Assembly: GCF_030272615.1 (NCBI RefSeq)
Contig: NC_081407.1
Location: 147,435,744-147,499,743, forward strand
Direction of reading: 5' to 3'
Source: Cryptomeria japonica
Taxonomy: Eukaryota; Streptophyta; Pinopsida; Cupressales; Cupressaceae
DNA length: 64,000 bases
Shown here: in pieces, positions 24,398-35,778 of the stretch
Layout of the letters: each line of letters opens with the position of its first letter
Position numbering within the stretch: the stretch's first letter is position 1
The notes under the pieces: generated by a model
Told to the model about the DNA's origin: nothing
Database searches by the model: none
What the model saw: the letters and a program-made list of their open reading frames with translations, nothing else
Translations under genes and position numbers: made by a program

Positions 24398-25659
24398 TGT
24401 AAAGCGGAAAAATCGAACCCTAGTTGTTCTCCCCTCCCCAACTCCAAGGAGAGAGAAGGGAGAGTCACTAGGGTTGATGGTTTTCACTTAGGAGAGACTT
24501 TAGATTCAAAAGAGGGGTTGAAACCCACAAGATCCAATCCCATGCAATGCAAGATTGGATTCTATATGAGTTTCAAGGGTTAAGACATCAAGGATACCCT
24601 CTTTTGTAAAGAATGTAGATAGAAAGATTGAACTAGGAATGCATGTAAAGCAAGAAAGATTCGATTATAAATAGAGATAGGGATATGGGATGAAGCTGCG
24701 GACCTGGAATTAGCAGTAAAATGTCAAGGCGGTGTTGTTCTGCAAATTTGAGCGAAAGTTGACGGGACGATGGCGCCCAGTGTGCACACGGTCCTCCGAA
24801 AAATCCGCAAAATGAAGGGGGATCTGTTCGTTTCTGCACAAGGATTCCAGATCTTCAGTTACAGCCGCGTACCTGCAACCTACACATAGAAAAGAGAGGA
24901 CGATTGGGGGGTTAGGGATGAGGGGTTTGCCTTTAGGTCAAACCCCAGTTTTGGAATTAACCAAGAAATGAGAATGCTGTAAATGTAAATGTTTGTAATG
25001 TAAACAAGTACTGATACCTTGTTGTAAGAATGTTTGTATTCTTACATGCGAAGGTGTAATGTATGTAGTATGATGTATGTTGTATGTGATCTCCTCTGCA
25101 ATGGTTGAATCCTTGTCTTGAATGCAACACCTAGCCTTGAATGGAGACTTAGAATGCTCAATTGCTTGAAGGAATGCTTGAATGCTTGAATGTTTGAATA
25201 TCGCTTCTGCGTCTTGTACACATATGTTTTCCTCTTTCTTACCTCCTCAAATGGGAGGGGAAATATAGTTTATATACTTGTCAATTAGGGCTCATAGACT
25301 ATTTTTCCCGACCTTAGGCCGACTAGGAAACATTATTTTCCAATTTGCAAACTTAAAGACCTGATGCCCAAAAGAGACTGGGCCCAAAATAGGGCCAGGG
25401 ACCAGGGCGCTGGGCGCCATGGTCCTGGGGGACCAGGGCGTTGGGCGCCCTAGTCCTGAAGGACCAGGGTGCTGGGCGCCATGGTCCCACCTCCCGGGAC
25501 AGCAGGGTGCAAGGAGGGATCAGGCCAGGGTGCAGAAAAATGCAGTTTTTAGTGTCGTAAACAGGTTTCGGGGTCTCCATTTAGGTTCCGTGTTGCATCG
25601 CCATCGTGAAGACCCAAATGCAGTCAAAATTGCAAGTGTCTCAATTTTAGGACGTTACA
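24398..25659 (-). repeat. Gypsy-type 3' LTR with 31-bp minisatellite
   Basis: 1,262-bp LTR. Differs from the partner at 31036-32251 mainly by repeat counts: about three 31-bp units at 25400-25488 against one, and two 'gcttgaat' units near 25165-25195 against four. Confidence 0.88.
25400..25488. repeat. 31-bp minisatellite in LTR
   Basis: Units at 25400-25430, 25431-25461 and 25462-25488, each of the form gaccagggcgctgggcgcc plus 'atggtcct'. The core GGCGCC is self-complementary. The other LTR holds a single unit (about 32053-32079). Confidence 0.85.
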
Positions 25660-25674
25660 TTTAGCCCCCACTTT

Positions 25675-26453
25675 AGCGGGAGTATAAGTGTACGCTCATA
25701 CTTCTGGTAAAGTACAAGGAAACAATATTGAAAAACTTTCACCACGTCAAGGAGGCAAGATACACCAAGCCCCCAGTGGACTAAGGATCTTACGACTTCG
25801 ATTGACAAAGTAAAAGGGAAGATCATGAGGGAGAACCATGACTGTTAGTAGTAAGGTTCCCTCACTATGAGTCATGCAAGAAAGATATAAAAAAATTTCA
25901 AGGAAAAGCTAAATTTGTCAAGAAATTTTCAAGTATCTTGAAAAGATACGGACAGGATGTATGCCCCCCTACGTTAAAGCGATCGTACATGCCTCACCGG
26001 GGGTGATTGCTTTAAGGTAGTGATACATATAAGAAATGAGAAAGGAGCACGTTATCACAAGGATTTATCCCCCAAGTGTGAGATAAGCCCAAGGATAATA
26101 GACACAAAACACAAAGCACAAGGTGACTTCGCTTTCCTCGGGGTCAGTATGCTGTATGATAATTCATGTATATCATATGTATGTATGCATAATTGTTCTT
26201 CATTCCCCAATCAAGGAAGGTCACCTAGAAGAAGGGAACACATGTGTCTTTTGAGTCAACATGAGAGAGACCAAAAGAGATCTCAATGTTTTGCATCGTC
26301 CTCAAGTAGACAACACTAAGGACAACAAATAGAAGAATAAGAATAACACATAGAAGAAGTAACAAAAGAGATCAAGAGAGGAGGAGAGAGTCTGCTATGC
26401 TAATGAAATTAGTCCAGCACGTCATCTACCCCCCGATCTTGCTGATCAATATT
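25675..26453 (-). other. Gypsy-type element 3' untranslated region
   Basis: Between the ORF stop and the polypurine tract. No credible frame; less AT-rich than the copia flanks. Confidence 0.5.
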
Positions 26454-29400
26454 TCAGGAAGGTAGGAAACACACTAGAGGAGGAACATCCAACACAGCAG
26501 ATGGAGCTATCACAAGATCCAAACAAGGGCTATGTTCATGTTCCGAGCCACGTTGTTCTTGTCTAGGAGCTAGGATAAGTGCTTTAGAAAATTCGTTAGA
26601 TAAATGGTTATCAACATCAACATATTCATATTCACTATCAGAATGAATAGGAGTAACATTTTCATCATGAATAACATTTTCATCTATATCATCATCAAGA
26701 TTTATAAAAATAGGATCTTTAACTCGCACAGGATCAAGACCATCATGCATCTTATGTTTAGGAGATTTCGGCTCAATCATCGGCTGAGGAGAAAATGGAA
26801 TAATACTAGCTGAAGGTGTTTTTGGGGATTGCAAAGTTTGAGAAGCAGCTGCCTGAGCTCTAAGACGACGCTTTCATCGGCGTTCATGTGCATAACGATT
26901 TCGTCTAGTCTTAGTAGGAAGTTGAGAAGATTGAGGAGGAGGAATGTTCTCATCCTTATCACTTGGGTGTTTAGGTTGTGGTCTCTTAGGTTGAATAATA
27001 GGAGAAGAGGAAGGTCTCTTCTCTCCATAAGAGGAAGGAGGAGGAACTGCTCCATATAAGGGAGGAATACTTGGTTTAGGAAGGAGACCAAGTCCATCAT
27101 GACGAGGAGGGATAGGTCTACTTTTAGGAAGTTTATTAGATATAGACATAGTCACATTCATAGGGATGGGTTGGAAATCTTCTTGAGGAAAGACATTAGT
27201 TTTATCTTTCAAAGGAAGAACTTCCTTCTCAAGAATGATAGGAATGTCAAGTTTGGGTGTTCTAGGTTCACTTAGAGATAGGATCATATCTTTTTTCCAC
27301 TTTTGATAAGATTTGAAAAGATGATCACTTCGCGAAGGAAGAGATTGGAATTGTTTAGGCCAAAAGTAATCAATAGGAACGCTAGAAGTTCTTTCAGTTG
27401 GTTTAAAGAGACTATGATTGACAGTAACAACTTCACCATTATGGGGAATTTCAAACACTTGTGAATAGGAGAAGCAATAGCTTTCATGGAAGACAGCCAA
27501 GGATAGCCTAGCTTCACACGAAATTGTTCGGATGATGGAATAATAGAAAAGTCCACATCAAGGGATTTGTTATGGACCTCAATGGGTAATGTAATAGAAC
27601 CAATTGCAGGAGAAGAAAATGCATCAAATAATTTCACAACCACATTTTTTTCGTCATAGATCACTTGATTCAATTGCAAAGTAAAAAGAAATTCTTCAGT
27701 AATGATATTAACCATACAAGAAGGATCAATAAGCACTCCACGGCAAGGTGTATTCTTGACTTTTGCAACTATATATAAAGGACCATCAGGTGCCCTGATA
27801 GTTTCACTGGAATCAAATGTGATGGAAGGTTCTTTAGGGATTTTCTGCTGCTCTACAAAGTTAATCACATTCGGAGTCATGGACACAAGATCATCAGGTG
27901 AGACAAAGGAATCAGTAGTATCAATCGCATTAGAGGTATGAGAAGGCAATGGATCAGTAAAAATCTGAAGATTTTGGTTAGGAGGAGCTACAGATGTGTT
28001 GCCTTTATCATTCACACCAGAAACAAAGATAGTATTATTATCAATCAAATCTTGAATTTTACCCTTTAAAGCAAAACATTTTTCAGTATCATGCCTAGGA
28101 TGATGATGAAATTGACAAAAAGATTTGTTATCAAAATAGGGTGAATTAATCTTTGCAGGATCTATTTTCCTTATAGGAGGAAGAGTAAGCACATTTTGTT
28201 CCAATAACTTATTCATAATACTATGCAATGATTCATTCAAAGGAGTAAACTTTCTTTCTTTCTTGAAAAACTTAGAAATAGGAGGCACACCTGATGCTGC
28301 ATTCACATTGTTGTTGATGATGTTTTCATTGAATTTAATGGACTCTCTGTTTGGTTTAAACTTCCCAAATGGTTGTTGACTACTATCACCCTTATCACTC
28401 AGAGCCATAGGATTTGCTTGTTCCATTTGACTCACAGTCAGTTGATAATTGTGAAGAGTTGCGCACAACTGTTGGAAAGAAGTAAACTCAGAAAACAGAA
28501 TTTTTTCTCTAATGTCTTTTTGTAAATTAGAAATAAAGATTCTTTGAATATCATTGTCAGGCACTGGAAAAGAAATTTGAGCATACAAATGCTTATATCT
28601 ACCAATGAAATCAGTCACTTTTTCTTTAACACCTTGTTTACAATGCATTAAATCAATCAAAGTAACTTTAGGACTTATATTGTTTTGAAATTGTTGAATA
28701 AAAGAATTTGCAAGTTGTTTGAAAGATGTAATAGAATAGGAAGGTAATGAGCAATACCATTGTAGGGCTTTATCTCTTAATGTTCTAGTAAACAGTTTTG
28801 CAAGCAACCTTTGGTCATAAGCAAAATTGGTACATATTGTTTGAAAGGTCTTAACATGTGTTAGAGGATCACCCTTACCATTATAAAGCTCCAAATGTGG
28901 AATTTCAACATGTTTAGGGGGGATAGCTCGAACAATGTCAAGAGAAAGTGGGCTCGCAACATCAAATGTGGGCACCCTAAACTTAGATTGATTCATAGAG
29001 GCAATTTGTTGCTGTAAAGAAGAGACAGTTTGTGAAAGATTGTTAATGGTCGCTTCAGTCGAAGAGTTCATATTAGACGTGTTAGATTGTGATCGAGGTG
29101 TTATGTTATTGAAAGAAGGTAGAGAGTAAGGTGGTGGGACACTATGATAGTTAGTCATAGGAGATGATTGGAAAGGAGGAACACTACAAGGAGGAATGGA
29201 AGGGTTAAATGAATTGCCCCCTTGCGTCATGTTTATTTGTGGAGATATAATAGGAACACTCATTGAAGGAATGAATGAAGAAGTTGGATTGAATGAAGGA
29301 AAAGGGTTGATTGAAGAAGAGTGATTGCCCCCATGACTGGTGATCATAGGAGGAATGTCTTGTATTGAAGTAGTCATTATGTTTGATGTAAAAGTAGGTA

Positions 29401-29851
29401 TACTAGCAATAGAAGTCGTCAAAGGGATAGAATGATTGACTTGAGTAGGAGGTTGTGTATAACCTAAGGTTTCGGCACAACTCTTCATAGGCATCACATT
29501 CGAATCCACAATGTGTGAAATACCACGCAAAATATCAATTCCATTCTTATCACTTTGAACCATACGTTTTAGACCCTCAATTAATGAAAGAGCTTCACTA
29601 TCAGGGTATTCTTGAGACATCCATTGTCGAAAATCATCAAATTGGTTATCCAATTTTGAAAGTTGTTCTACAGAAACCTCATGGAGAGCTTCTTCATCAT
29701 TAAGAGGATTAGAGGAATTGCCCATGTCCTCGTTAAAAAGGCCATTCAAATTAGGTTCCATCTCATCAGTAATTAAACCTTGGAAAGACTTAATTCTAAG
29801 GCTTCGTCTAACGGGAATAGTGTAAGTAGGGCTTATTGTTGTAAAACTCAT
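26454..29851 (-). pseudogene. Gag-protease-like protein with Pro-rich tail
   Basis: ATG at 29851 opens a minus frame that runs to about 27450. A one-base loss in a C-run then shifts reading into a second frame, which goes to TGA at 26454 with one TGA at 26874. About 1,130 codons. N-terminal ~300 residues: Ser/Pro/Asn-rich linker. Then a retrotransposon gag domain ('LYNGKGDPLTHVKTFQTICT', 'ALQWYCSLPSYSITSFKQLA', 'QGVKEKVTDFIGRYKHLYAQ'). Then a CHHC cluster C-x2-H-x4-H-x4-C (CQFHHHPRHDTEKC) and a pepsin-like retro-protease region where the catalytic triplet reads D-P-S ('VLIDPSCMVNIITEEF') instead of D-T/S-G. After 'HSLFKP' comes a proline-rich, then basic, then acidic tail where RT should start. 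Function of the tail unknown. Assembly of particles is the expected gag role. Confidence 0.85.
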
Positions 29852-31013
29852 GCACTAAAGAAAGAGAGTAGATTTTGAATTTTAGAGGTAGCAAATTTCA
29901 ATAAAACCAGCCAATCTCCTAGATTTAAGCTGTTAAATGCAATCAGGAAAATCTCCCGAAATTTCGAAAAAAATGTCCGGGACCGTGGCGAGCAGAGTGC
30001 ACACGGTCCTCGCAACTTTTTTCGAAATTTTCAGGGATGAAAGTTATGATGATTTTAAAGCTAATCTGAAAAAATTGAGTGATTTTATGATCTGTAGATA
30101 GGCCAAATTAAAGTTGCAATCTCAAAATTGAACCCTACCAAGATTGTTGAAAAATGTAAAATTTGAATTTTGAAAAAGAGGGGGAAACTGAAATTTTGAA
30201 TTTTATGATTTCAGAGGGAATGCCGAAAGCAATGCAGGCTTTGAAATTTAAAAGTTGACTCGATTTCATGCAAAATTTGAATTTGAAAGTGGAAATCAAG
30301 GTTGTTGCAATTAAACACTTAATTTCAAAAGTCACAAACTGCAAAAATTTGAATAAAGTGTTGAAATTTTGAATGAATGCTAACACACTTTTCAGATTTA
30401 GGACTGTAAGAAACACAATTTTGATATGAATTTAAATTTCAATGATTTTTGAATGATTAGAAGCCTCAATCCAAGCAATCACTAGACCAACTTTGACTTT
30501 AATTTTGAAGGTGTTAAAATTGATAAAATCAGCCAAAATTCTGGATTTTAGCAGAAAAATACAGTAAGATCTAGCTCCCGAAATTTCAGAAAAAATGTCG
30601 GGGATGATGGCGCTCGGGGTGCACACGGTCCTCACAACTTTTTTCCAAATTTTCAGGGATGAGAGATATTGTGATTTTGTTGCGGAATCCAAAGTTACAG
30701 CCGATTTGGAAGTGTTTTGATTAGTGAAATTATCAGTCAAAGGTTGAATCAAGAAGGTCTTAAAAATTAGGGTTTTGACATTTAACCACTTCATTTTAAG
30801 AATTAAAGCACAAATATGAATTAACAATTTGCAATAGAAGGGTAGATCTGAAACAAGCATTAACAATTAAACATTTCACAAGTTTAATTACTAAAAAGAA
30901 AATTTTAGGGTTTTTATGCAATCAACCTCTAAAATTTGCAAAAGATCAAACATGGAAATGTAATTAAGGAAACAAAATTTTCAGATCTAACCATGAATAA
31001 TCAGAATGAGGAT
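29852..31013 (-). other. Gypsy-type element leader with repeated motif
   Basis: No real gene. Two copies of a ~90-bp block lie at about 29953-30045 and 30573-30668 ('ctcccgaaatttc', 'gtgcacacggtcctc', 'aacttttttc', 'aattttcagggatga'). The central part 'gtgcacacggtcctc' is also in both LTRs (near 24782 and 31420). Confidence 0.7.
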
Positions 31014-31032
31014 GTTCACGTCGGGTTCACCA
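31014..31032 (-). promoter_or_regulatory. Primer-binding site of gypsy-type element
   Basis: Reads TGGTGAACCCGACGTGAAC on the minus strand, three bases from the 5' LTR. It has the TGG start of a tRNA-complementary site. I do not name the tRNA. Confidence 0.6.
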
Positions 31033-31035
31033 AAA

Positions 31036-32251
31036 TGTAAAGTGGAAAAATCGAACCCTAGTTGTTCTCCCCTCCCCAACTCCAAGGAGAGAGAAGGGAG
31101 AGTCACTAGGGTTGATGGTTTTCACTTAGGAGAGACTTTACATTCAAAAGAGGGGTTGAAACCCACAAGATCCAATCCCACACAATGCAAGATTGGATTC
31201 TATATGAGTTTCAAGGGTTAAGACATCAAGGATACCCTCTTTTGTAAAGAATGTAGATAGAAAGATTGAACTAGGAATGCATGTAAAGCAAGAAAGATTC
31301 GCTTATAAATAGAGATAGGTATATGGGATGAAGCTGCGGACCTGGAATTAGCAGTAAAATGTCGAGACAGTGTTGTTCTGCAAATTTGAGCAAAAGTTGA
31401 TGAGACGATGGCGCCCGGCATGCACACGGTCCTCCGAAAAATCCGCGAAACGAAGGGGGATCTGTTCGTTTCTGCATAAGGATTCCAGATCTTCAATTAC
31501 AGCCGCGTACCTGCAACCTACACATAGAAAAGAGAGGACGATTGGGGGGTTAGGGATGAGGGGTTTGCCTTTAGGTCAAACCCCAGTTTTGGAATTAACC
31601 AAGAAATGAGAATGCTGTAAATGTAAATGTTTGTAATGTAAACAAGTACTGATACCTTGTTGTAAGAATGTTTGTATTCTTACATGCGAAGGTGTAATGT
31701 ATGTAGTATGATGTATGTTGTATGTGATCTCCTCTTCAATGGTTGACTTCTTGTCTTGAATGCAACACCTAGCCTTGAATGGAGACTTAGAATGCTCAAT
31801 TGCTTGAAGGAATGCTTGAATGCTTGAATGCTTGAATGCTTGAATGTTTGAATATCGCTTCCGCGTCTTGTACACATACGTTTTCCTCTTTCTTACCTCC
31901 TCAAATGGGAGGGGAAATGTAGTTTATATACTTGTCAATTAGGGCTCATAGACTATTTTTCCCGACCTTAGGCCGACCAGGAAACATTATTTTCCAATTT
32001 GCAAACTTAAAGACCCGATGCCCAAAAGAGACCGGGCCCAAAATAGGGCCAGGGACCAGGGCGCTGGGCGCCATGGTCCCACCTCCCGGGACAGCAGGGT
32101 GCAAGGAGGGATCAGGCCAGGGTGCAGAAAAATGCAGTTTTTGGTGTCGTAAACAGGTTTCGGGGTCTCCATTCAGGTTCCATGTTGCATCGCCATCGTG
32201 AAGACCCAAATGCAGTTGAAATTGCAAGTGTCACAATTTTAGGATGCTACA
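31036..32251 (-). repeat. Gypsy-type 5' LTR
   Basis: 1,216-bp partner of 24398-25659, followed by the CAACC duplication. Has four 'gcttgaat' units near 31810-31845. Confidence 0.88.
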
Positions 32252-32256
32252 CAACC

Positions 32257-34130
32257 TTTGCTTTAAAGATCTTGAATTTCTCAAAGGCTTCAGACTTCTC
32301 CCTTAGAAAAGTTAGCCACATCATTCTAGAATAGTCATCAATAATCAACATGAAATACCTATCACCTTGAAAGCTTCTAGTCCTTGTTGGACCACATAAG
32401 TCAATGTGAATCAAATCAAGTACATCATTATATTTATCATGTATGCTCTTAAAAGAACTTCTAAATTGCTTTCCCAATTGACATTCCTTACATACCGGAT
32501 TATGAGGCTTCATAATCTTAGGTATATCTCTAACTACCTTAGTTGAACTGATCTTAACGATACAATCAAAATTAACATGACACAACCTCTTATGCCATAA
32601 CCAACTCTCATCAATATGAGCAATCAAACATGTCTTATTACTAGTGTTCAAGTGACAGATATTACCTCCAATTTGAATACTGGTTGCAATCTCCAAACCA
32701 GTCTTGTTAATGATTTTGCATTTTCTATCTTTAAACTAAAGTTGGAAACCCTTGTCCACCAATTGACCAACACTCAAAAGATTATGCTTTAAACCTTTTA
32801 CATAATAGACATTATCAGTATTATTCTTACCATCCAAAGAAATAATACCTCTAACTCTAATTATACATTCTTTGTCATCTCCAAATCTAACTTGACCACC
32901 ATTGTATTCTTGCTGGGACATAAATTTCCCTTTATCTCTAGTCATATGATGTGATTATCCAATATCAATTACCCATTCATCCTTATCTTCAACTTTTCCT
33001 ACCAGGGCCTTTTCTTCATTTTTGATAGCCGGTTCCGGTTCATCTTCCTTAAAGACATAGAACACCCATTCCTTTCCATTCCTAGATCCACTAGCAGAGT
33101 CTTTTGTTAGTTCATCTCCAGAGTCATCAGTTAATCCTTCCTCATCTGCTATGTAGCATTTTTTACTTTTCTTGAATCTATATCTGTTCTGGTTAGGCTT
33201 AAATGATTTCTTAACTCTTTCCTCAAATCTTGCATTTCTTTCAGGACATATAGATGCAAAATGACCAATCTTATTACATGCAAAACATTTAAAAGGTGAT
33301 TTTCCTTCATACTTACTTCATGTCAAACCTTTAGGTACTCTTCTAGCAAATAAGGCTTCAAGTTGCTCAAATTCTCCATCTTCTTTCCTCATGTCTTCCA
33401 ATTCTTTTGCATATAAAACTTTCCAATCACTTTTGCCAGTAGATGATGATGATGATGCATGAAAAGCAGGTTCAGACTTTACAGCTCTAGAAGATCCAAA
33501 TTCTTCAAGCTCAAAAGTAGATAATTTCCCAATCAGAATGTCTTTGTTAACTGAAGAGTTAGCCATTGTTCTCAACTCATTAATTGCAGTTGCCTTCATC
33601 TTGTAAGTTGGTGGAAGGGCTCTCAAGACTTTGGAAACTATTTCATCTTCACTCAAGAATCCTCCACAACATTTAATCCTCATAACAATCTCATTTACTC
33701 TTTCCATAAACACAAAAATTCTTTCATTATCTATCATATTTAAGTTTTTATATCTTACCCGATAACCATGAAGTTTAGCAATTTTGATAGTAGGATCACC
33801 TTCATTCAGAGTTTGCAATTTATCCCACATAACCTTAGCTGATGATTTATCAGTTAACCCCATGATCTGCTGATCAATAAGTGCACACAAGAGGGCTTCT
33901 CTAGCTCTACAATTGTTCTCAGTATTCTTATCCAAGTTTGTAGGAGCAGGATTGCCAGATGTCAAATCATAAGGTGTATATCCTTTCTTAGTGATCTCCC
34001 AAATATCCTTGCTAAGACATCTAAGATGAGTCTCCATTCGAATTTTCCATATCCAATAATTTGTTCCATCAAGCTTAGGGATTTCTCTTCTAAAAATAGT
34101 TGCCGGTGGATTAGAAGTGTTAGCTTCCAT
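32257..34130 (-). pseudogene. Outer copia gag, protease, integrase N-part
   Basis: One minus frame from ATG 34130 ('MEANTSNPPATIFRREIPKL', then 'LDGTNYWIWKIRMETHL', a DUF4219/UBN2 copia gag) through stops near 33318, 32958 and 32736 to 'FKAKVV', where the gypsy-type element interrupts it. Gag contains 'MRIKCCGGFLSEDEIV' and 'LPPTYKMKATAINELR'. A CCHC knuckle CFACNKIGHFASIC is near 33250-33290. The protease site is damaged ('WVIDIG' then a stop before 'SHHMTRD'; D-S-G would be usual). The integrase zinc site is whole (H..H..'VCKECQLGKQ') and the first catalytic Asp lies in 'HIDLCGPT', with 'IIDDYSRMMWLTFL' after it. The rest of the core is at 22682-24397, in the same frame once the insertion is subtracted. 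Confidence 0.88.
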
Positions 34131-34169
34131 ACGATCTACCTCAAGCAGTTAAGCTTCTGCAAAAGAGGA

Positions 34170-34186
34170 CCAAATCTCGAATACCA
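34170..34186 (-). promoter_or_regulatory. Primer-binding site of outer copia
   Basis: TGGTATTCGAGATTTGG on the minus strand, two bases inside the 5' LTR. Differs slightly from the usual copia TGGTATCAGAGC. Confidence 0.7.
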
Positions 34187-34188
34187 AT

Positions 34189-35424
34189 TGTTAGGATAAC
34201 CAATGAACAATTGAGAGGGGCGGGGGTGTGAATCAGTTGTTAATAGATTATAACTTTTAATCAACTTAATAACCTTTAAATAGATTAAGTACTAGTAAAA
34301 CACATAGAGATGCCGATAGGAAAAAATACCGGTAAAGAATACAACTTAACAATTAAACAGATAATAAATGCAAAGAAACCATACCACATAACACCATGAT
34401 TTGTATGTGGAAAACCCAAAAAGGGAAAAACCACGGTGGGAAGCCTACCCGTAGTCAGATGATACTTCTATAGAAAGTATGTGATACAATGAGGGGCCTG
34501 CACATGCAGGAAGGCACACTACCTAGAGCATACTGCTCATTGCAAAAGAGTCTCACTGACTATAGAGAGGCTACAACCATCTCAAGATAAATGGACAACA
34601 ATATAGAATAAATAACTACCAGAAATAGCATCTACCATGCCTGATTACAATATTGGTTAAGCTCAATACTGGAGGCCTTTGACCTCTTCCTTAATCCCAA
34701 TTCGATCACCTATGATCGACCAAATCTCCTTCGCATACGATATTGCATTCCAAGACCACAAACACTTATTCCAATTCCATGCCACAATCTACAATGAGAT
34801 CTTACATCATTTTAGACAAACCCTAAGGCCTAAACCAATTAGGTCGGCTACCTAAAAGATATTACAATGATATGCCATGTCGGCTTAAGACCAAAAAACC
34901 AATAACCAATCCATAGATAAACCCAAAACATCCTAGTAACGTGTAGAGTACACATTATCATGATACCGGTCCATAACCTAGATAGGTATTGGACCTATTA
35001 TGGGTCCACCACATCAAAGCAATGTCTTCAAGCAGTTGAAGCATGATCAAATAACATCTTCAACATCCTAAAATCCATCAAGAAGCTACGCCAACACCAA
35101 TTATGCATCCTGTCAAGATTCCTCAGTGAGAGCTCTATCGGTAAAGCTTTAAGCTAGTGTCGGTAAGGGTTTACCAAAGTGTATGATAGTATTTGATTAC
35201 CAAGTGAATACCAACTGACCAAGACATGCTCCAGAAGCATGTAACACATGTACCCAATCACATTCCATAGATCCAAACATGTCGGAAGTGTCCAATAGAT
35301 ATTCTCTTCTGCTGGTAACACTAAATTTTCTACCAGTAACCAAAACCTGTCTGTCGGTAACCAACCATAACAGCTAGTGTTGACATCAATGCAATACATA
35401 ATAAATTCATCCATAATACCAACA
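34189..35424 (-). repeat. Outer copia 5' LTR
   Basis: 1,236 bp, tgttagg..ccaaca on the plus strand, followed by AATAG at 35425-35429. Roughly nine tenths like the split 3' LTR by eye. Confidence 0.9.
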
Positions 35425-35429
35425 AATAG

Positions 35430-35778
35430 AAGTAATATAATTTCCAAACAATATATCTTAACATTGTATATTATACTTTTTTTGTTTCACAACACATCCC
35501 CTTTTTATTTTGGTACAAAATCAAGGCTATATCAGTTTTCTAAGTTTAGGCTAGTCTTTGGGTATCAACTTTATGTTTTCAATTTGGGTCTAGATTCTAA
35601 GATGGCCAATTTCTAAGATTTGATCTTTCAATGGTCAAAAGAAACAAGTAAAATAACTTTAAGTTTCTTTCAAAAGGTTATCAAAAAAAGTTAAAAGAAG
35701 AAATAAATCATCTTGTAGACTTTACCCTTTCAAGTGAACAAAATCTTTTTATTTTTCATGACAAAAGACACTAGGCCT
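35430..35778. other. Short flank between nested elements
   Basis: Continues the pre-insertion sequence left of 14284. Nothing coding recognised. Confidence 0.3.

Larger units (their letters stand above)
24398..32251 (-). mobile_element. Pol-less gypsy-type LTR element (TR-GAG-like)
   Basis: Inserted in the integrase gene of the outer copia with a 5-bp duplication CAACC (24393-24397, 32252-32256). LTRs are 24398-25659 and 31036-32251, TG..CA, the most alike pair in the nest by eye. A tRNA-primer-like site TGGTGAACCCGACGTGAAC (minus) lies at 31014-31032, and a purine tract AAGTGGGGGCTAAA at 25660-25673. Between them are only a gag/protease-like gene and a proline-rich ORF; no RT, RNase H or integrase. 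This matches the published class of terminal-repeat elements with a GAG domain (TR-GAG), which need pol from another element. Confidence 0.88.
14289..35424 (-). mobile_element. Outer Ty1-copia retrotransposon, twice interrupted
   Basis: Bounded by TG..CA LTR ends and a perfect 5-bp target duplication AATAG (14284-14288, 35425-35429). The element reads on the minus strand. Its 5' LTR is 34189-35424 (1,236 bp); its 3' LTR is 14289-15512 plus 22290-22334. The primer-binding site, TGGTATTCGAGATTTGG on the minus strand (34170-34186), resembles the initiator-Met tRNA type, two bases inside the LTR. The polypurine tract is at 22335-22348 (AAAGGGGGAGAT). Two later elements lie inside: 15513-22284 and 24398-32251. 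Subtracting both leaves about 6.5 kb, a normal copia size allowing for the deletion in pol. Confidence 0.9.

Noticed and set aside
31932-32227. Proteins read through the gypsy-type LTR on either strand
   Set aside because: They come from the GC-rich LTR minisatellite region and are present in both LTRs with broken ends.
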